This document shows, one piece after another, positions 50,933 through 57,832 of a stretch of DNA of 64,000 nucleotides; the first letter of the stretch is position 1, and each line of letters starts with the position of its first letter. Location: the NCBI RefSeq assembly GCF_001571045.1, contig NZ_BCSV01000001.1:372001-436000 (forward strand), in the 5' to 3' direction. The notes under the pieces were generated by a model. The model had not been told where the DNA came from and searched no databases. It worked only from the letters and a program-made list of their open reading frames with translations. The position numbers and the translations under genes are program-made. The stretch is from Curtobacterium ammoniigenes NBRC 101786 (GTDB taxonomy: Bacteria > Actinomycetota > Actinomycetes > Actinomycetales > Microbacteriaceae).

Positions 50933-51040
50933 GACCCCGACACTGGAGCCGTGAATGGGGTGAGTAACGGGGCTCGAACCCGCGACCTCGACACTGAAGC
51001 CGTGAATGGGGTGAGTAACGGGGCTCGAACCCGCGACCTC
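50933..51040. repeat. 51-bp tandem duplication of the 3' end of tRNA-His
   Basis: The segment that includes the 3' half of tRNA-His with its CCA and flanking bases (GTGAATGGGGTGAGTAACGG and following) is present twice with a 51-base period: about 50941-50991 and 50992-51040, the second being the true tRNA. The two copies differ at only two or three positions (for example ACTGGAGCC / ACTGAAGCC). Confidence 0.88.
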
Positions 51041-51083
51041 CTGGACCACAACCAAGCGCTCTACCAACTGAGCTATACCCACC
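51007..51083 (-). tRNA. tRNA-His (anticodon GTG)
   Basis: On the minus strand GGTGGGTA pairs with TACTCACC including the extra G at position -1 typical of tRNA-His (one G-T pair), with D-arm TAGCTCAGTTGGTAGAGC, anticodon stem CTTGG/CCAGG enclosing TTGTGGT (anticodon GTG), and T-arm CGGGTTCGAGCCCCG. CCA is encoded (51007-51009). The tRNA body is 51010-51083. Its 3' end has a tandem partial copy. Confidence 0.95.
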
Positions 51084-51278
51084 ATGCGCCACGCTGTGGC
51101 AACGGAACGAGTGTAGTACATGCCCGGCAGGCTTCCGTCCTGCTCGCCCGGCTCGCATCGCTCGTCCCCGTCGGACGCGGGCGGTGATCAGGTGCGGCGG
51201 CCTGACGTGTCGTCCGGTCGGGGTGCACTCCGACTCAGATCGTCGCCGCGCGTCCGCGCGTCCGCGCGTCCTAGCGTC

Positions 51279-52034
51279 CTAGCGCTCCGCCGTTTGCTCC
51301 GCCTGCGCGGGCTGCGTCGTTCGCGCTTCGCGCGACGTCTGCTCGGTCTTCGATGCGGTGACGTCCTGCTCGGGCGCACCGGCAGAAGCGGCCGTTGATT
51401 CCGAGGACCGGGATTCCAGGCGCGGTCGCCAGTTCTGCTCGACGCGCTCCGCAATGCGCTTCAGTTCGTCCGACGCAGGCCCTGGTATCGCCACGAATCC
51501 AGCGCGCCGGTAGTAGTCGAGTTCGCGAATGGACTCGAGGATGTCGGCAAGTGCGCGGTGGCCGCCGTTCTTCTGAGGCGCGTTGAAGTAAATCCGTGGG
51601 AACCAGTGCCGGCACAGTTCCTTGATGCTCGAGACGTCGACGCTTCGGTAGTGCAGATGCTTGTCGATGCGCGGCATGTACTTGGCGAGGAACGCCCGGT
51701 CGGTGCCGATCGTATTGCCGGCGAGCGGTGCGGCGCCCTCGTCCGGAACGTGCTTGAGGATGTACTCGAGCACCTGATACTCCGCCTCGGCGAGCGACAC
51801 CCCGTGAGGGATCTCATTGATGAGCCCTGAGTCGGTGTGCATGGAGCGGACGAAGTCGTTCATGTTCTCGAGCGCGGAACGGTCCGGGTTGATCACGATG
51901 TCGAACCCCGGGTGCACGGGCACCAGGTCGAAGTCGGTGACGACGACGGCGACCTCGACGAGTTCATCCACGTCGAGGTCGAGGCCCGTCATTTCGCAGT
52001 CGATCCAGACGAGTCGGTCGTTCGCGGTGGACAT
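51279..52034 (-). CDS. orn: Oligoribonuclease
   Basis: A 251-residue DEDDh exoribonuclease that degrades 2-5-mer RNAs (including pGpG) to mononucleotides. The four acidic residues are recognisable in [23 protein letters not shown] and [12 protein letters not shown], with the catalytic histidine in the last. The core ends near residue 195; the last ~55 residues are a polar, disordered tail ([25 protein letters not shown]) beyond the normal length. Downstream, short 8-9 bp repeats (GCGTCCTA) lie at the stop. A palindromic repeat (copy 4) is upstream of it, between it and the MFS gene. Confidence 0.93.
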   Translation of the reverse strand: MSTANDRLVWIDCEMTGLDLDVDELVEVAVVVTDFDLVPVHPGFDIVINPDRSALENMNDFVRSMHTDSGLINEIPHGVSLAEAEYQVLEYILKHVPDEGAAPLAGNTIGTDRAFLAKYMPRIDKHLHYRSVDVSSIKELCRHWFPRIYFNAPQKNGGHRALADILESIRELDYYRRAGFVAIPGPASDELKRIAERVEQNWRPRLESRSSESTAASAGAPEQDVTASKTEQTSREARTTQPAQAEQTAER

Positions 52035-52091
52035 GCCCCGATCCTATGCCGCGAGGCGCGCGGCGGAGGTCCCTCAGGCGCCGTCCTTGAC

Positions 52092-52148
52092 CGAGCGGGC
52101 GATATACGCGGCGCGCCGTCAAGACACGCGCGGTATATCGCCCGCTCG
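52092..52148 (-). repeat. Dispersed palindromic repeat, copy 4
   Basis: Perfect 16-base arms CGAGCGGGCGATATAC (52092-52107) and their complement (52133-52148). The loop contains CAAGACACGC, shared with copy 3. It starts 14 bases 3' of the MFS stop codon (52163), the same arrangement as the other copies. Confidence 0.9.
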
Positions 52149-52162
52149 ACGTCGCGCCCCGG

Positions 52163-53398
52163 TCAGGCGGCCTCGCCGGCCCCGATCGCCGCGGCCTCCT
52201 CGAGCGCGTCCTCGGGCACGGCGTCCACGCGGCGGAGCGCACGCGCGGCCACGACGGTCACCAGGAACGCAACGACGACAGAGCTCCCCGCGAACACGTA
52301 TGCCGCGCTTGGGGCGATCGCCGACGCGAGCAGAGAAGCAACCGGAGGCGCCACCGCACCGCCGATGAATCGAACCGCGGAATAGGCGCTCGACGCAACG
52401 GCTCGTGGCAGGTCGGTGGCCTCCATCACGCTTTCTGTCAGCACAGTGTTCAGCACACCGAGCACCAATCCGCCGATGATGACGCAGAGCACCAGCCCGA
52501 GCTGCGAGCCCACAAACACCGCGGCGGCGAAGAGATCGGCCGCGAGGATCGGCAGCGCGATGCGCAGCACCGTCGTCCTGGGGAGTCGTCGGGTCAGTAT
52601 CGGAGCGATCCACACCGACGTGATTGCCAAGCCGACGCCCCAGCCGAAGAACGTGAAGCCGATTCCGAGTGCCGAGAAGCGAAGTGGGTATGGCGTGTAC
52701 GCAAGGAGGACGAAGAACCCGATGTTGTAGAACAGTGCGGTGACAGCGAGCGCGGCGAGTGCGGGATGGCCGAGCGCTCGGAACGGAGCCGACAGTTTCG
52801 TGGGTTGCGGCTTCTCGACTCCACTCGAGCGGAGGAACACGAGAATCGCGACAAACGCAATGGCCATCAATGTGGTGACGCCGAAAAACGGGCCGCGCCA
52901 ACTGATTGATCCGAGCAGACCGCCGACCAGAGGCCCGATCGCGATGCCGAGGCCGAGCGCTGCTTCGTACAGGATGATGGCGGACGCCGTTCCTCCGCTC
53001 GCAGCTCCGACGATCGTTGCGAGCGCCGTCGAGATGAACAGCGCATTCCCGAGGCCCCACCCGGCGCGGAAATCAATGATGTTCCACACGCTTCCCGTCG
53101 TGGCGGCGAGCACCGAGAAGACCACAATCAAGCCGAGGCCGATCATCAGCGTTCGCTTTGCGCCGATGCGGCTGGACACCCAACTCGTGAAGAACATCGC
53201 GACGCCGGTCACCGCGAGATAACTGGTGAAGAGCAGTTCCGTCTGCGTCGGGGAGGCATGCAGGGACGCTGCAATCGCGGGAAGAATCGGGTCAACCAGC
53301 CCGATTCCCATGAACGCGACGACGCATGCGAACGCGATCGCCCAGACCGCAGATGGCTGCTTGAGAAGGCTGCTTCCGGAGGTCGTGTGCTGACTCAC
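52163..53398 (-). CDS. MFS efflux transporter, MarR-linked
   Basis: A 411-residue 12-segment MFS protein with a drug-resistance style: FMGIGLVDPILPAIAASLHASPTQTELLFTSYLAVTGVAMFFTSWVSSRIGAKRTLMIGLG, where the loop 2-3 motif SSRIGAKRTLM is clear, and GPLVGGLLG as motif C of antiporter-type exporters. The GTG start overlaps the stop of the MarR gene (GTGA), so the pair is an operon in which MarR is likely to repress the exporter until a ligand binds. The exported compound is unknown. Confidence 0.9.
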   Translation of the reverse strand: MSQHTTSGSSLLKQPSAVWAIAFACVVAFMGIGLVDPILPAIAASLHASPTQTELLFTSYLAVTGVAMFFTSWVSSRIGAKRTLMIGLGLIVVFSVLAATTGSVWNIIDFRAGWGLGNALFISTALATIVGAASGGTASAIILYEAALGLGIAIGPLVGGLLGSISWRGPFFGVTTLMAIAFVAILVFLRSSGVEKPQPTKLSAPFRALGHPALAALAVTALFYNIGFFVLLAYTPYPLRFSALGIGFTFFGWGVGLAITSVWIAPILTRRLPRTTVLRIALPILAADLFAAAVFVGSQLGLVLCVIIGGLVLGVLNTVLTESVMEATDLPRAVASSAYSAVRFIGGAVAPPVASLLASAIAPSAAYVFAGSSVVVAFLVTVVAARALRRVDAVPEDALEEAAAIGAGEAA

Positions 53399-53829
53399 GA
53401 TGATTGTTCCGTTCCGAGCCGCGCACCGAGAATGTGCGAGGCTGCTTCGAGAGTGTTCCATTCTGATTCGTCGAGTTCCGCGAACATCGGCACGACGGTT
53501 GCGGCAAGGCTCGCCCGGAGCGCCACGAGTCGCTGTCGACCGTGCTCGGTGATCGTGATCCGCTGACTCCGTGAGTCGCTCGCATCGGTCGATCGGGCGA
53601 CGAGTCCGTCTTCGACCATGCCCGCGATAAGTCGCGTCATCGTGGGCTGAGCCACGCGCGAGGCGAGAGCGAGTTCGCCGACCCGGAGCGCGCCGTCGGA
53701 TTCGAGGATCGAAAGGGTCCGCCATGCCGCACTCGTCGTCGCGTTGCCGCCGGCTTGGACCGCGACTCGAATGAGCCGGTTTGCGGCGACGAGCAGTCGC
53801 TCGATTGCAGCTCCGTGCTTCGACTCCAT
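53395..53829 (-). CDS. MarR family transcriptional regulator
   Basis: A 144-residue winged-helix repressor. The sequence WRTLSILESDGALRVGELALASRVAQPTMTRLIAGMVEDGLVARSTDASDSRSQRITITEHGRQRL contains the DNA-recognition helix (AQPTMTRLI) and the wing (DSRSQRI). The gene overlaps the MFS exporter, and a strongly palindromic site covers its own start, so autoregulation and control of the exporter are likely. Confidence 0.92.
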   Translation of the reverse strand: MESKHGAAIERLLVAANRLIRVAVQAGGNATTSAAWRTLSILESDGALRVGELALASRVAQPTMTRLIAGMVEDGLVARSTDASDSRSQRITITEHGRQRLVALRASLAATVVPMFAELDESEWNTLEAASHILGARLGTEQSS

Positions 53830-53855
53830 AGCTCAACTATATAGCATTGCTATGG
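53826..53855 (-). promoter_or_regulatory. Palindromic operator at the marR start
   Basis: CCATAGC (53826-53832) and GCTATGG (53849-53855) are the outer arms of a 30-bp dyad centred on CTATATAG. It contains two adjacent 13-bp half-dyads, ATAGC-tcaa-CTAT (53828-53840) and ATAGC-att-GCTAT (53841-53853), a spacing suited to two MarR dimers. The AT-rich centre may also be the -10 region. Confidence 0.75.
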
Positions 53856-53934
53856 AAACTGTGCGGCAAAGCCGGCTGTCCACTCCCGTGAATCGAATAC
53901 CGCGCGCTCGTCGAGTCGGAGGTGCGGTGCGCGA

Positions 53935-54016
53935 CCGTCGATCACCGCGCCTCCGGAACGGACGCCCGAGCGCGTTTCGGAGGAACGCCTCGGATCCGTC
54001 GATCACCGCGCCTCCG
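53935..54016. repeat. Direct repeat in the spacer upstream of 54089
   Basis: GTCGATCACCGCGCCTCCG occurs at about 53937 and 53998, 61 bases apart, in the gap between marR and the next gene. Function unknown. Confidence 0.7.
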
Positions 54017-54088
54017 CCTGATGGTTCCGCCCATGCGCATGGATGAAGGTCCCGTTCTCGCCCGGCCGCGGGCTGGTAGAACGGGACG

Positions 54089-54379
54089 ATGAGTGACATC
54101 ACCCTCTCCCACGGCGACGACTACATCGCCCTCTACCACGGTGGCCCGTTTGACGGGACCACGGAGACCCGCACCGCGACCGCGGCAGGCTGGGACACGG
54201 AAGTCACTGCCTACGCTGGGGTCGAGGGGCTCGAGACCGGATTTCGGTATGTCGCGACCGGAGCGAAGCAGGTGCTCGACCAGGTGCACGTCGACTACAC
54301 GTTGGACGCGAAGGATTCCGACCCAGTCGACGATCTGCAGGATCGCGGCGACAGAAGCGGGGAGTTCGATCGCGAGTAG
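54089..54379 (+). CDS. Small hypothetical protein
   Basis: A 96-residue protein that I do not recognise. It starts MSDITLSHGDDYIALYHGGPFDGTTETRTATAAGWDTEVTAYAG, has no signal or membrane segment, and ends in acidic sequence (DAKDSDPVDDLQDRGDRSGEFDRE). The ordered centre and low content of rare residues suggest a small folded beta protein. It is followed after 74 bases by a thioredoxin-like gene. Confidence 0.6.
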   Translation: MSDITLSHGDDYIALYHGGPFDGTTETRTATAAGWDTEVTAYAGVEGLETGFRYVATGAKQVLDQVHVDYTLDAKDSDPVDDLQDRGDRSGEFDRE

Positions 54380-54453
54380 TTCGTCTGAATCGGAGCGTGC
54401 CTTCTCGTGGGCGCTCGGGGAATGACTTCGCGCGTTCGGCCGTTCACGTTGGC

Positions 54454-54750
54454 GTGCGCGTAACGCTTTACACGTCCTCGTTCTGCGGATCGTGCGCTGC
54501 CGCGCGGCGCGTGCTACCTCAGGCTGCATCGCTCGTGCCACAGATGACGTCGATCGAGGTCGACGTTGCCGCGCAGCCCCACCTCGCTGAAGACGCGATG
54601 ATCGCGCAAACGCCGACGACGGTCGTGCAGCGCGAGGACGGCGAGGAGGTGTTCCGTGCTGCGGGTGCGCCGAGGCTGCCGCAGCTGCTGGCGGCCCTGG
54701 CGCTGGCCGTGCCCGGACGTTCCGCGCCTCCCGCGAGCGACCCGCCGTGA
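54454..54750 (+). CDS. Thioredoxin/glutaredoxin-like protein (CGSC)
   Basis: A 98-residue protein with the thioredoxin fold: VRVTLYTSSFCGSCAAARRVLPQAASLVPQMTSIEVDV, with a CGSC redox pair, then TPTTVVQREDGEEVFRA, including a cis-proline-like TPT. The size and position resemble mycoredoxin or glutaredoxin-like thiol proteins; it could reduce mycothiol-mixed disulfides. The GTG at 54454 is used; upstream in-frame sequence lacks family similarity. The last two bases of the stop codon are the first bases of a palindromic repeat. Confidence 0.78.
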   Translation: MRVTLYTSSFCGSCAAARRVLPQAASLVPQMTSIEVDVAAQPHLAEDAMIAQTPTTVVQREDGEEVFRAAGAPRLPQLLAALALAVPGRSAPPASDPP

Positions 54751-54803
54751 GCGGGCGATATGCACGGTGTGGTTCGAAGCCATCCCGTGCATATCGCCCG
54801 CTC
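54749..54803 (+). repeat. Dispersed palindromic repeat, copy 5
   Basis: Perfect 19-base arms GAGCGGGCGATATGCACGG (54749-54767) and complement (54785-54803), the most regular of the family, with an inner GGTTCGAAGCC-type mini-hairpin in the 17-base loop. It starts inside the TGA of the thioredoxin-like gene. Confidence 0.92.
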
Positions 54804-54865
54804 GTCGGTGCGGACAGGAATTTCTTCGCGGGCATCGAGTGGCACGGGGAGGGCGCCCAGGCACT

Positions 54866-54920
54866 GAGCGGGCGAGATATACAGGGTGCCTCCGCGCCAC
54901 TCCGTGAATACCGCCCGCTC
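54866..54920 (+). repeat. Dispersed palindromic repeat, copy 6 (diverged)
   Basis: Left arm GAGCGGGCGAGATATACAGG, right arm ends CCGCCCGCTC at 54920; the left arm has a 2-base insertion and the right lacks the central T of the core. It lies 62 bases beyond copy 5 in the same orientation and looks like a decaying copy. Confidence 0.8.
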
Positions 54921-55068
54921 GGCAGAGGAGCCGAGGAGAGCGCGCGCGGAGTCCGCGGGTGCAGACCTGGGTGAAACGCGACGCGCAGGTCGGGGCGCTG
55001 CCGCTCGGACGCGATGTCGCAACCGTTCGCGCCCCCTACCGTCCCTCGTAACGAGGAGTGAGGGCGGC
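54921..55068. other. Spacer before the LCP gene
   Basis: The 318-base gap between the thioredoxin-like and LCP genes holds palindromic copies 5 and 6, then this GC-rich stretch with no gene. It must contain the LCP promoter, but no clear -35/-10 pair is seen; GAGGAG lies 12 bases before the LCP ATG. Confidence 0.4.
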
Positions 55069-56469
55069 ATGGAGAGCGGTGGCGCGGTCGAGCGCGGTGC
55101 GATCGATCCCGGAGAAGGCGAGTCCGGCCCAGGCGCGGAGCACCCCCGCGGTTCGCAGGCAAACAACGCGGCGAAGCCCGAGCAGGACGACGCGCCCGAG
55201 CAGGACGACGCGCCCGAGCAGGACGACGCGCCCAAGCAGGACGACGCGGCGGAGCCCGAGCCTGCCGTCCGATCGGACAGCGACCTCGATCACCTGTTCC
55301 CGCGCAATGCGATCCAGCCAGCGCAGCCCCGAGCGCGCCGACGCCGTCAACGACGCGATCCCTCGACCGAACTTCGTCCGTCGTCCACCGGTCACACCGC
55401 GCGCCGGAGCGCCCCGTCCCAGCATCAGGGAACGGCAGAGGCTCGAGCCACTAACCGCTCGGAAGTCCCCGGATCCAATCGACCGAGATCTCGCAGACGG
55501 ATTCTGAAACCGCTGATCTTCGTAACGGGCGTGTTCGTCGGTCTTCCCATGATTGCCGTGGCATTGCTCGCCATACTGCTGCCGTCCGTTCTCGCTCCGG
55601 TGTCGACATTTCGAGCGGACCCATTCCCGACGGGAGGCCCGACATACGCGGCCGCCGACGGTGCGATGAACATTCTCCTCATTGGGTCGGACACGCGATC
55701 GGCAACGCTCGGTGAGATCGCGAGCGGCGCACCGACGAATGAGCGGTCGGACACGCTGATGCTCGTTCACATCAGCGCGGATCGAAGTCGCGTCGCCGTG
55801 GTGTCGCTCATGCGCGACCTCTTCGTCGCGATTCCGGGACACGGCACCACCAAACTGAACGCCGCGTTTTCATACGGTGGAGTTCCCCTGACGATCGCGA
55901 CCGTCGAGCAGCTCCTCCACGTGAACATCGACCACGTCGCGGTCATGGATTTCGACGGCTTCGCCTCGATGTCGGAGGCTGTGGGGGGCGTCCCGGTGAC
56001 CGCACCGTTCGCCTTTGATTCGCGAAACATGCCGGGTTACCACTTCACCGCGGGGCGGAACGTGGTCTCGGGGCAACGGGCGCTCGCGTTCGTCCGTGAA
56101 CGGTATGCCTTCGCCGATGCCGACTTCCAGCGGGTGCGAGACCAGCAGTCCTTTATCCAGGGAATGCTCGAGGTCGTTCTTCACGGCAACCGGAGCATCG
56201 GTCAACTGACGAACCTCGCGCAGACGACCAGAGAGTTCGTCACCGTCGATCGCGGCCTCTCGACGTTCGCGATGGCTCGACTGGCATGGAGCCTCCGGCA
56301 CATCGACCCGGCGACGAACACCTACATGACTGCGCCGACGCTGGGTACCGGGACGGAGGACGGGCAGTCGGTCGTGTTCCCCGACACGGTGCGGATGCTC
56401 GAGCTCGGCCAGGCCATCGCGGCTGACAACTCGATCAGTGCATCGCTCGGCGGGGATCGTGCTCCGTGA
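55069..56469 (+). CDS. LytR-CpsA-Psr (LCP) family glycopolymer transferase
   Basis: A 466-residue membrane-anchored enzyme. Residues 1-140 are disordered and include four PEQDDA-type repeats; one membrane segment follows (about 146-172, LIFVTGVFVGLPMIAVALLAILLPSVL), then the extracellular LCP domain with NILLIGSDTR, RSDTLMLVHISADRSRVAVVSLMRDLFVAIPG and ALAFVRERYAFADADFQRVRDQQSF carrying the Arg and Asp residues that bind the lipid pyrophosphate. LCP proteins transfer teichoic acid or other glycans from undecaprenyl pyrophosphate to peptidoglycan. It opens the right-hand polysaccharide locus. Confidence 0.92.
   Translation: MESGGAVERGAIDPGEGESGPGAEHPRGSQANNAAKPEQDDAPEQDDAPEQDDAPKQDDAAEPEPAVRSDSDLDHLFPRNAIQPAQPRARRRRQRRDPSTELRPSSTGHTARRSAPSQHQGTAEARATNRSEVPGSNRPRSRRRILKPLIFVTGVFVGLPMIAVALLAILLPSVLAPVSTFRADPFPTGGPTYAAADGAMNILLIGSDTRSATLGEIASGAPTNERSDTLMLVHISADRSRVAVVSLMRDLFVAIPGHGTTKLNAAFSYGGVPLTIATVEQLLHVNIDHVAVMDFDGFASMSEAVGGVPVTAPFAFDSRNMPGYHFTAGRNVVSGQRALAFVRERYAFADADFQRVRDQQSFIQGMLEVVLHGNRSIGQLTNLAQTTREFVTVDRGLSTFAMARLAWSLRHIDPATNTYMTAPTLGTGTEDGQSVVFPDTVRMLELGQAIAADNSISASLGGDRAP
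55177..55248 (+). repeat. 18-bp in-frame repeat, four copies, in the LCP gene
   Basis: CCCGAGCAGGACGACGCG is repeated three times and CCCAAGCAGGACGACGCG once, coding for PEQDDA x3 and PKQDDA in the disordered N-terminal part. Coding and in frame. Confidence 0.95.
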
Positions 56470-56534
56470 GGAACGTGGCGCGGTCGGGCTCGAGCTGGAG
56501 TGGAGCGAAGCGCGCCGAGCGCGCTGCACCAACC

Positions 56535-56585
56535 GTGCTGCGCGGAGAGGTGTGCTGTGCGGAGACGTGTGCTGCGCGAAGCGCC
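56535..56585. repeat. 17-bp tandem repeat, three copies
   Basis: GTGCTGCGCGGAGAGG-like units begin at 56535, 56552 and 56569 in the spacer between the LCP and glycosyltransferase genes. No function is apparent; it explains why the frame upstream of the glycosyltransferase has Cys/Ala-rich, non-protein-like sequence. Confidence 0.7.
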
Positions 56586-56645
56586 TGCTCTGCGCGAGGA
56601 TGCCGCCTCGTGACCGCGTCCATCCGAACACCCCGCACGAGAGGA

Positions 56646-57713
56646 ATGCTCAGTTTGATCGGATCTGAACCGCTGACAGTGATCGCCTGCGTATTCAATG
56701 CTGCAGAGCTTGCCCCGCGGCTCCTCGCGCAACTGGATGCGGCGCGCGACGTGGTCGACGCGGTCGTTGTCGTCGACGATGGATCCACGGATGGGACGGG
56801 AGCGCTGCTGGCGTCATGGGCAGCAGACCGTCCGCATGTCCGTCTGTTGTCGCGTCCCGTTAACGGCGGGGTGGCGGCGGCGCGAAATTGGGCGCTGTCG
56901 ACCGTGCCCGAGGGATTCGTGTGGTTTGTCGACCACGATGACCTCCTTCATCCGGGACCGCTCCGCCGGATCGACCCCATCGAGTCGGAGGTCGACGTGC
57001 TGTGGTTCCAAGCGGACTATCGGTCTGCCCCCGACGCTCAGGCCCGTCGCTGCGACGGTCTCGACGGGGGCCGAGTGGCGGATGCCCCAAACGCGGCAGG
57101 CCTCCTTCTCCGCGGCGATGTCGATGGGTTTTTGTGGAGCAAGGTCATCCGTCGCTCGGCCATCCCGCCGGACGTGTTCCCGCCGCTCTCATCCCAGAGC
57201 GACGTGGTGGGCGTTGCCCGTATCGTCGCGCAGTCGCGGCGTATCTCGTTCGTGCCCGAACTCCTGTACACATGGCTGCACCGGACAGGATCGATATCGC
57301 GTCGCCCTGGCCGTCAGCTCGACAACCTGCTGGCCGCGCACGACGCCGTCTTGTGCGCGCTTCCGTCTGCCGCGGTGTCGCTCCAGGCCCGGAACGAATT
57401 CGCAGCGTGGTTTCTCTGCCGTGCCTGCGTCGTCCTCCCGCTCAGATTCGCCGGCGACCCCGCGTTCGACGCGGCTGCGACTCGGCTCTTGCGCGCGGTG
57501 CTGTCGACCGCTGTGCTGGGCGTGCTCGTCCGCCGTTCGCCGTCGATCGGGGCGGCAGCCGTTGCTATCACGCTTGCTCCGGCTCCGTCGCGCTGGGCGA
57601 TCGCCCGTGTCGATGCGCTTCGACGCGCGCTCCGGCGCCCGCGCGACCACCCTCGCTTCCCGCTGCGTTCGAAGAACGCCTCGCCTCGCCGGCGCGATTC
57701 TCTCGGGAGGTGA
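56646..57713 (+). CDS. Family 2 glycosyltransferase
   Basis: A 355-residue GT-A enzyme. The donor-binding start VVVVDDGSTDGTGALLASW and the metal-binding WFVDHDDLLHPG are typical of family 2. The middle contains GDVDGFLWSKVIRRSAIPPDVF and PELLYTWLHRTGSISRR as acceptor-side features; the C-terminal ~100 residues have hydrophobic segments that may touch the membrane. The ATG at 56646 is chosen because the 60 codons upstream are repeat-derived and unlike protein. It follows LCP and likely adds a sugar to the same polymer. Confidence 0.83.
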   Translation: MLSLIGSEPLTVIACVFNAAELAPRLLAQLDAARDVVDAVVVVDDGSTDGTGALLASWAADRPHVRLLSRPVNGGVAAARNWALSTVPEGFVWFVDHDDLLHPGPLRRIDPIESEVDVLWFQADYRSAPDAQARRCDGLDGGRVADAPNAAGLLLRGDVDGFLWSKVIRRSAIPPDVFPPLSSQSDVVGVARIVAQSRRISFVPELLYTWLHRTGSISRRPGRQLDNLLAAHDAVLCALPSAAVSLQARNEFAAWFLCRACVVLPLRFAGDPAFDAAATRLLRAVLSTAVLGVLVRRSPSIGAAAVAITLAPAPSRWAIARVDALRRALRRPRDHPRFPLRSKNASPRRRDSLGR

Positions 57714-57832
57714 GAAGTGCTTCTCATTCATCATCCGCGGGACTATATTGCGGGTGAATAGCGCAGACGTTATGCCACCAAAATACAAATATTTGAAGGT
57801 GATGATCGTGCACGTCGCCGGAAGGTGACGCC
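57714..57832 (+). promoter_or_regulatory. AT-rich promoter region of the LuxR-type regulator
   Basis: This 119-base spacer is strikingly AT-rich for the genome, with CTATATTGC, the palindrome CAAATATTTG (57786-57795) and the run CCACCAAAATACAAATATTTGAAGG just before the gene. A possible but weak promoter is TTGCGG with TATGCC 17 bases downstream. The AT-rich core may bind a regulator or a nucleoid protein. Confidence 0.5.

Noticed and set aside
50933-50989. A second tRNA-His
   Set aside because: Only the 3' part is present; there is no D-arm or anticodon arm in the first copy.
51188-51454. Short frames opposite the orn tail
   Set aside because: They come from the low-complexity C-terminal tail and short repeats of orn, with no protein-like features.
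53744-54046. A 100-codon frame upstream of 54089
   Set aside because: It overlaps marR antisense, and crosses a direct repeat, with no family similarity.
37816-54920. Small ORFs coded by the palindromic repeats (peptides ending in ISPAR or similar)
   Set aside because: The similar peptides follow from DNA-level conservation of the repeats; frames differ from copy to copy and no ribosome sites are present.
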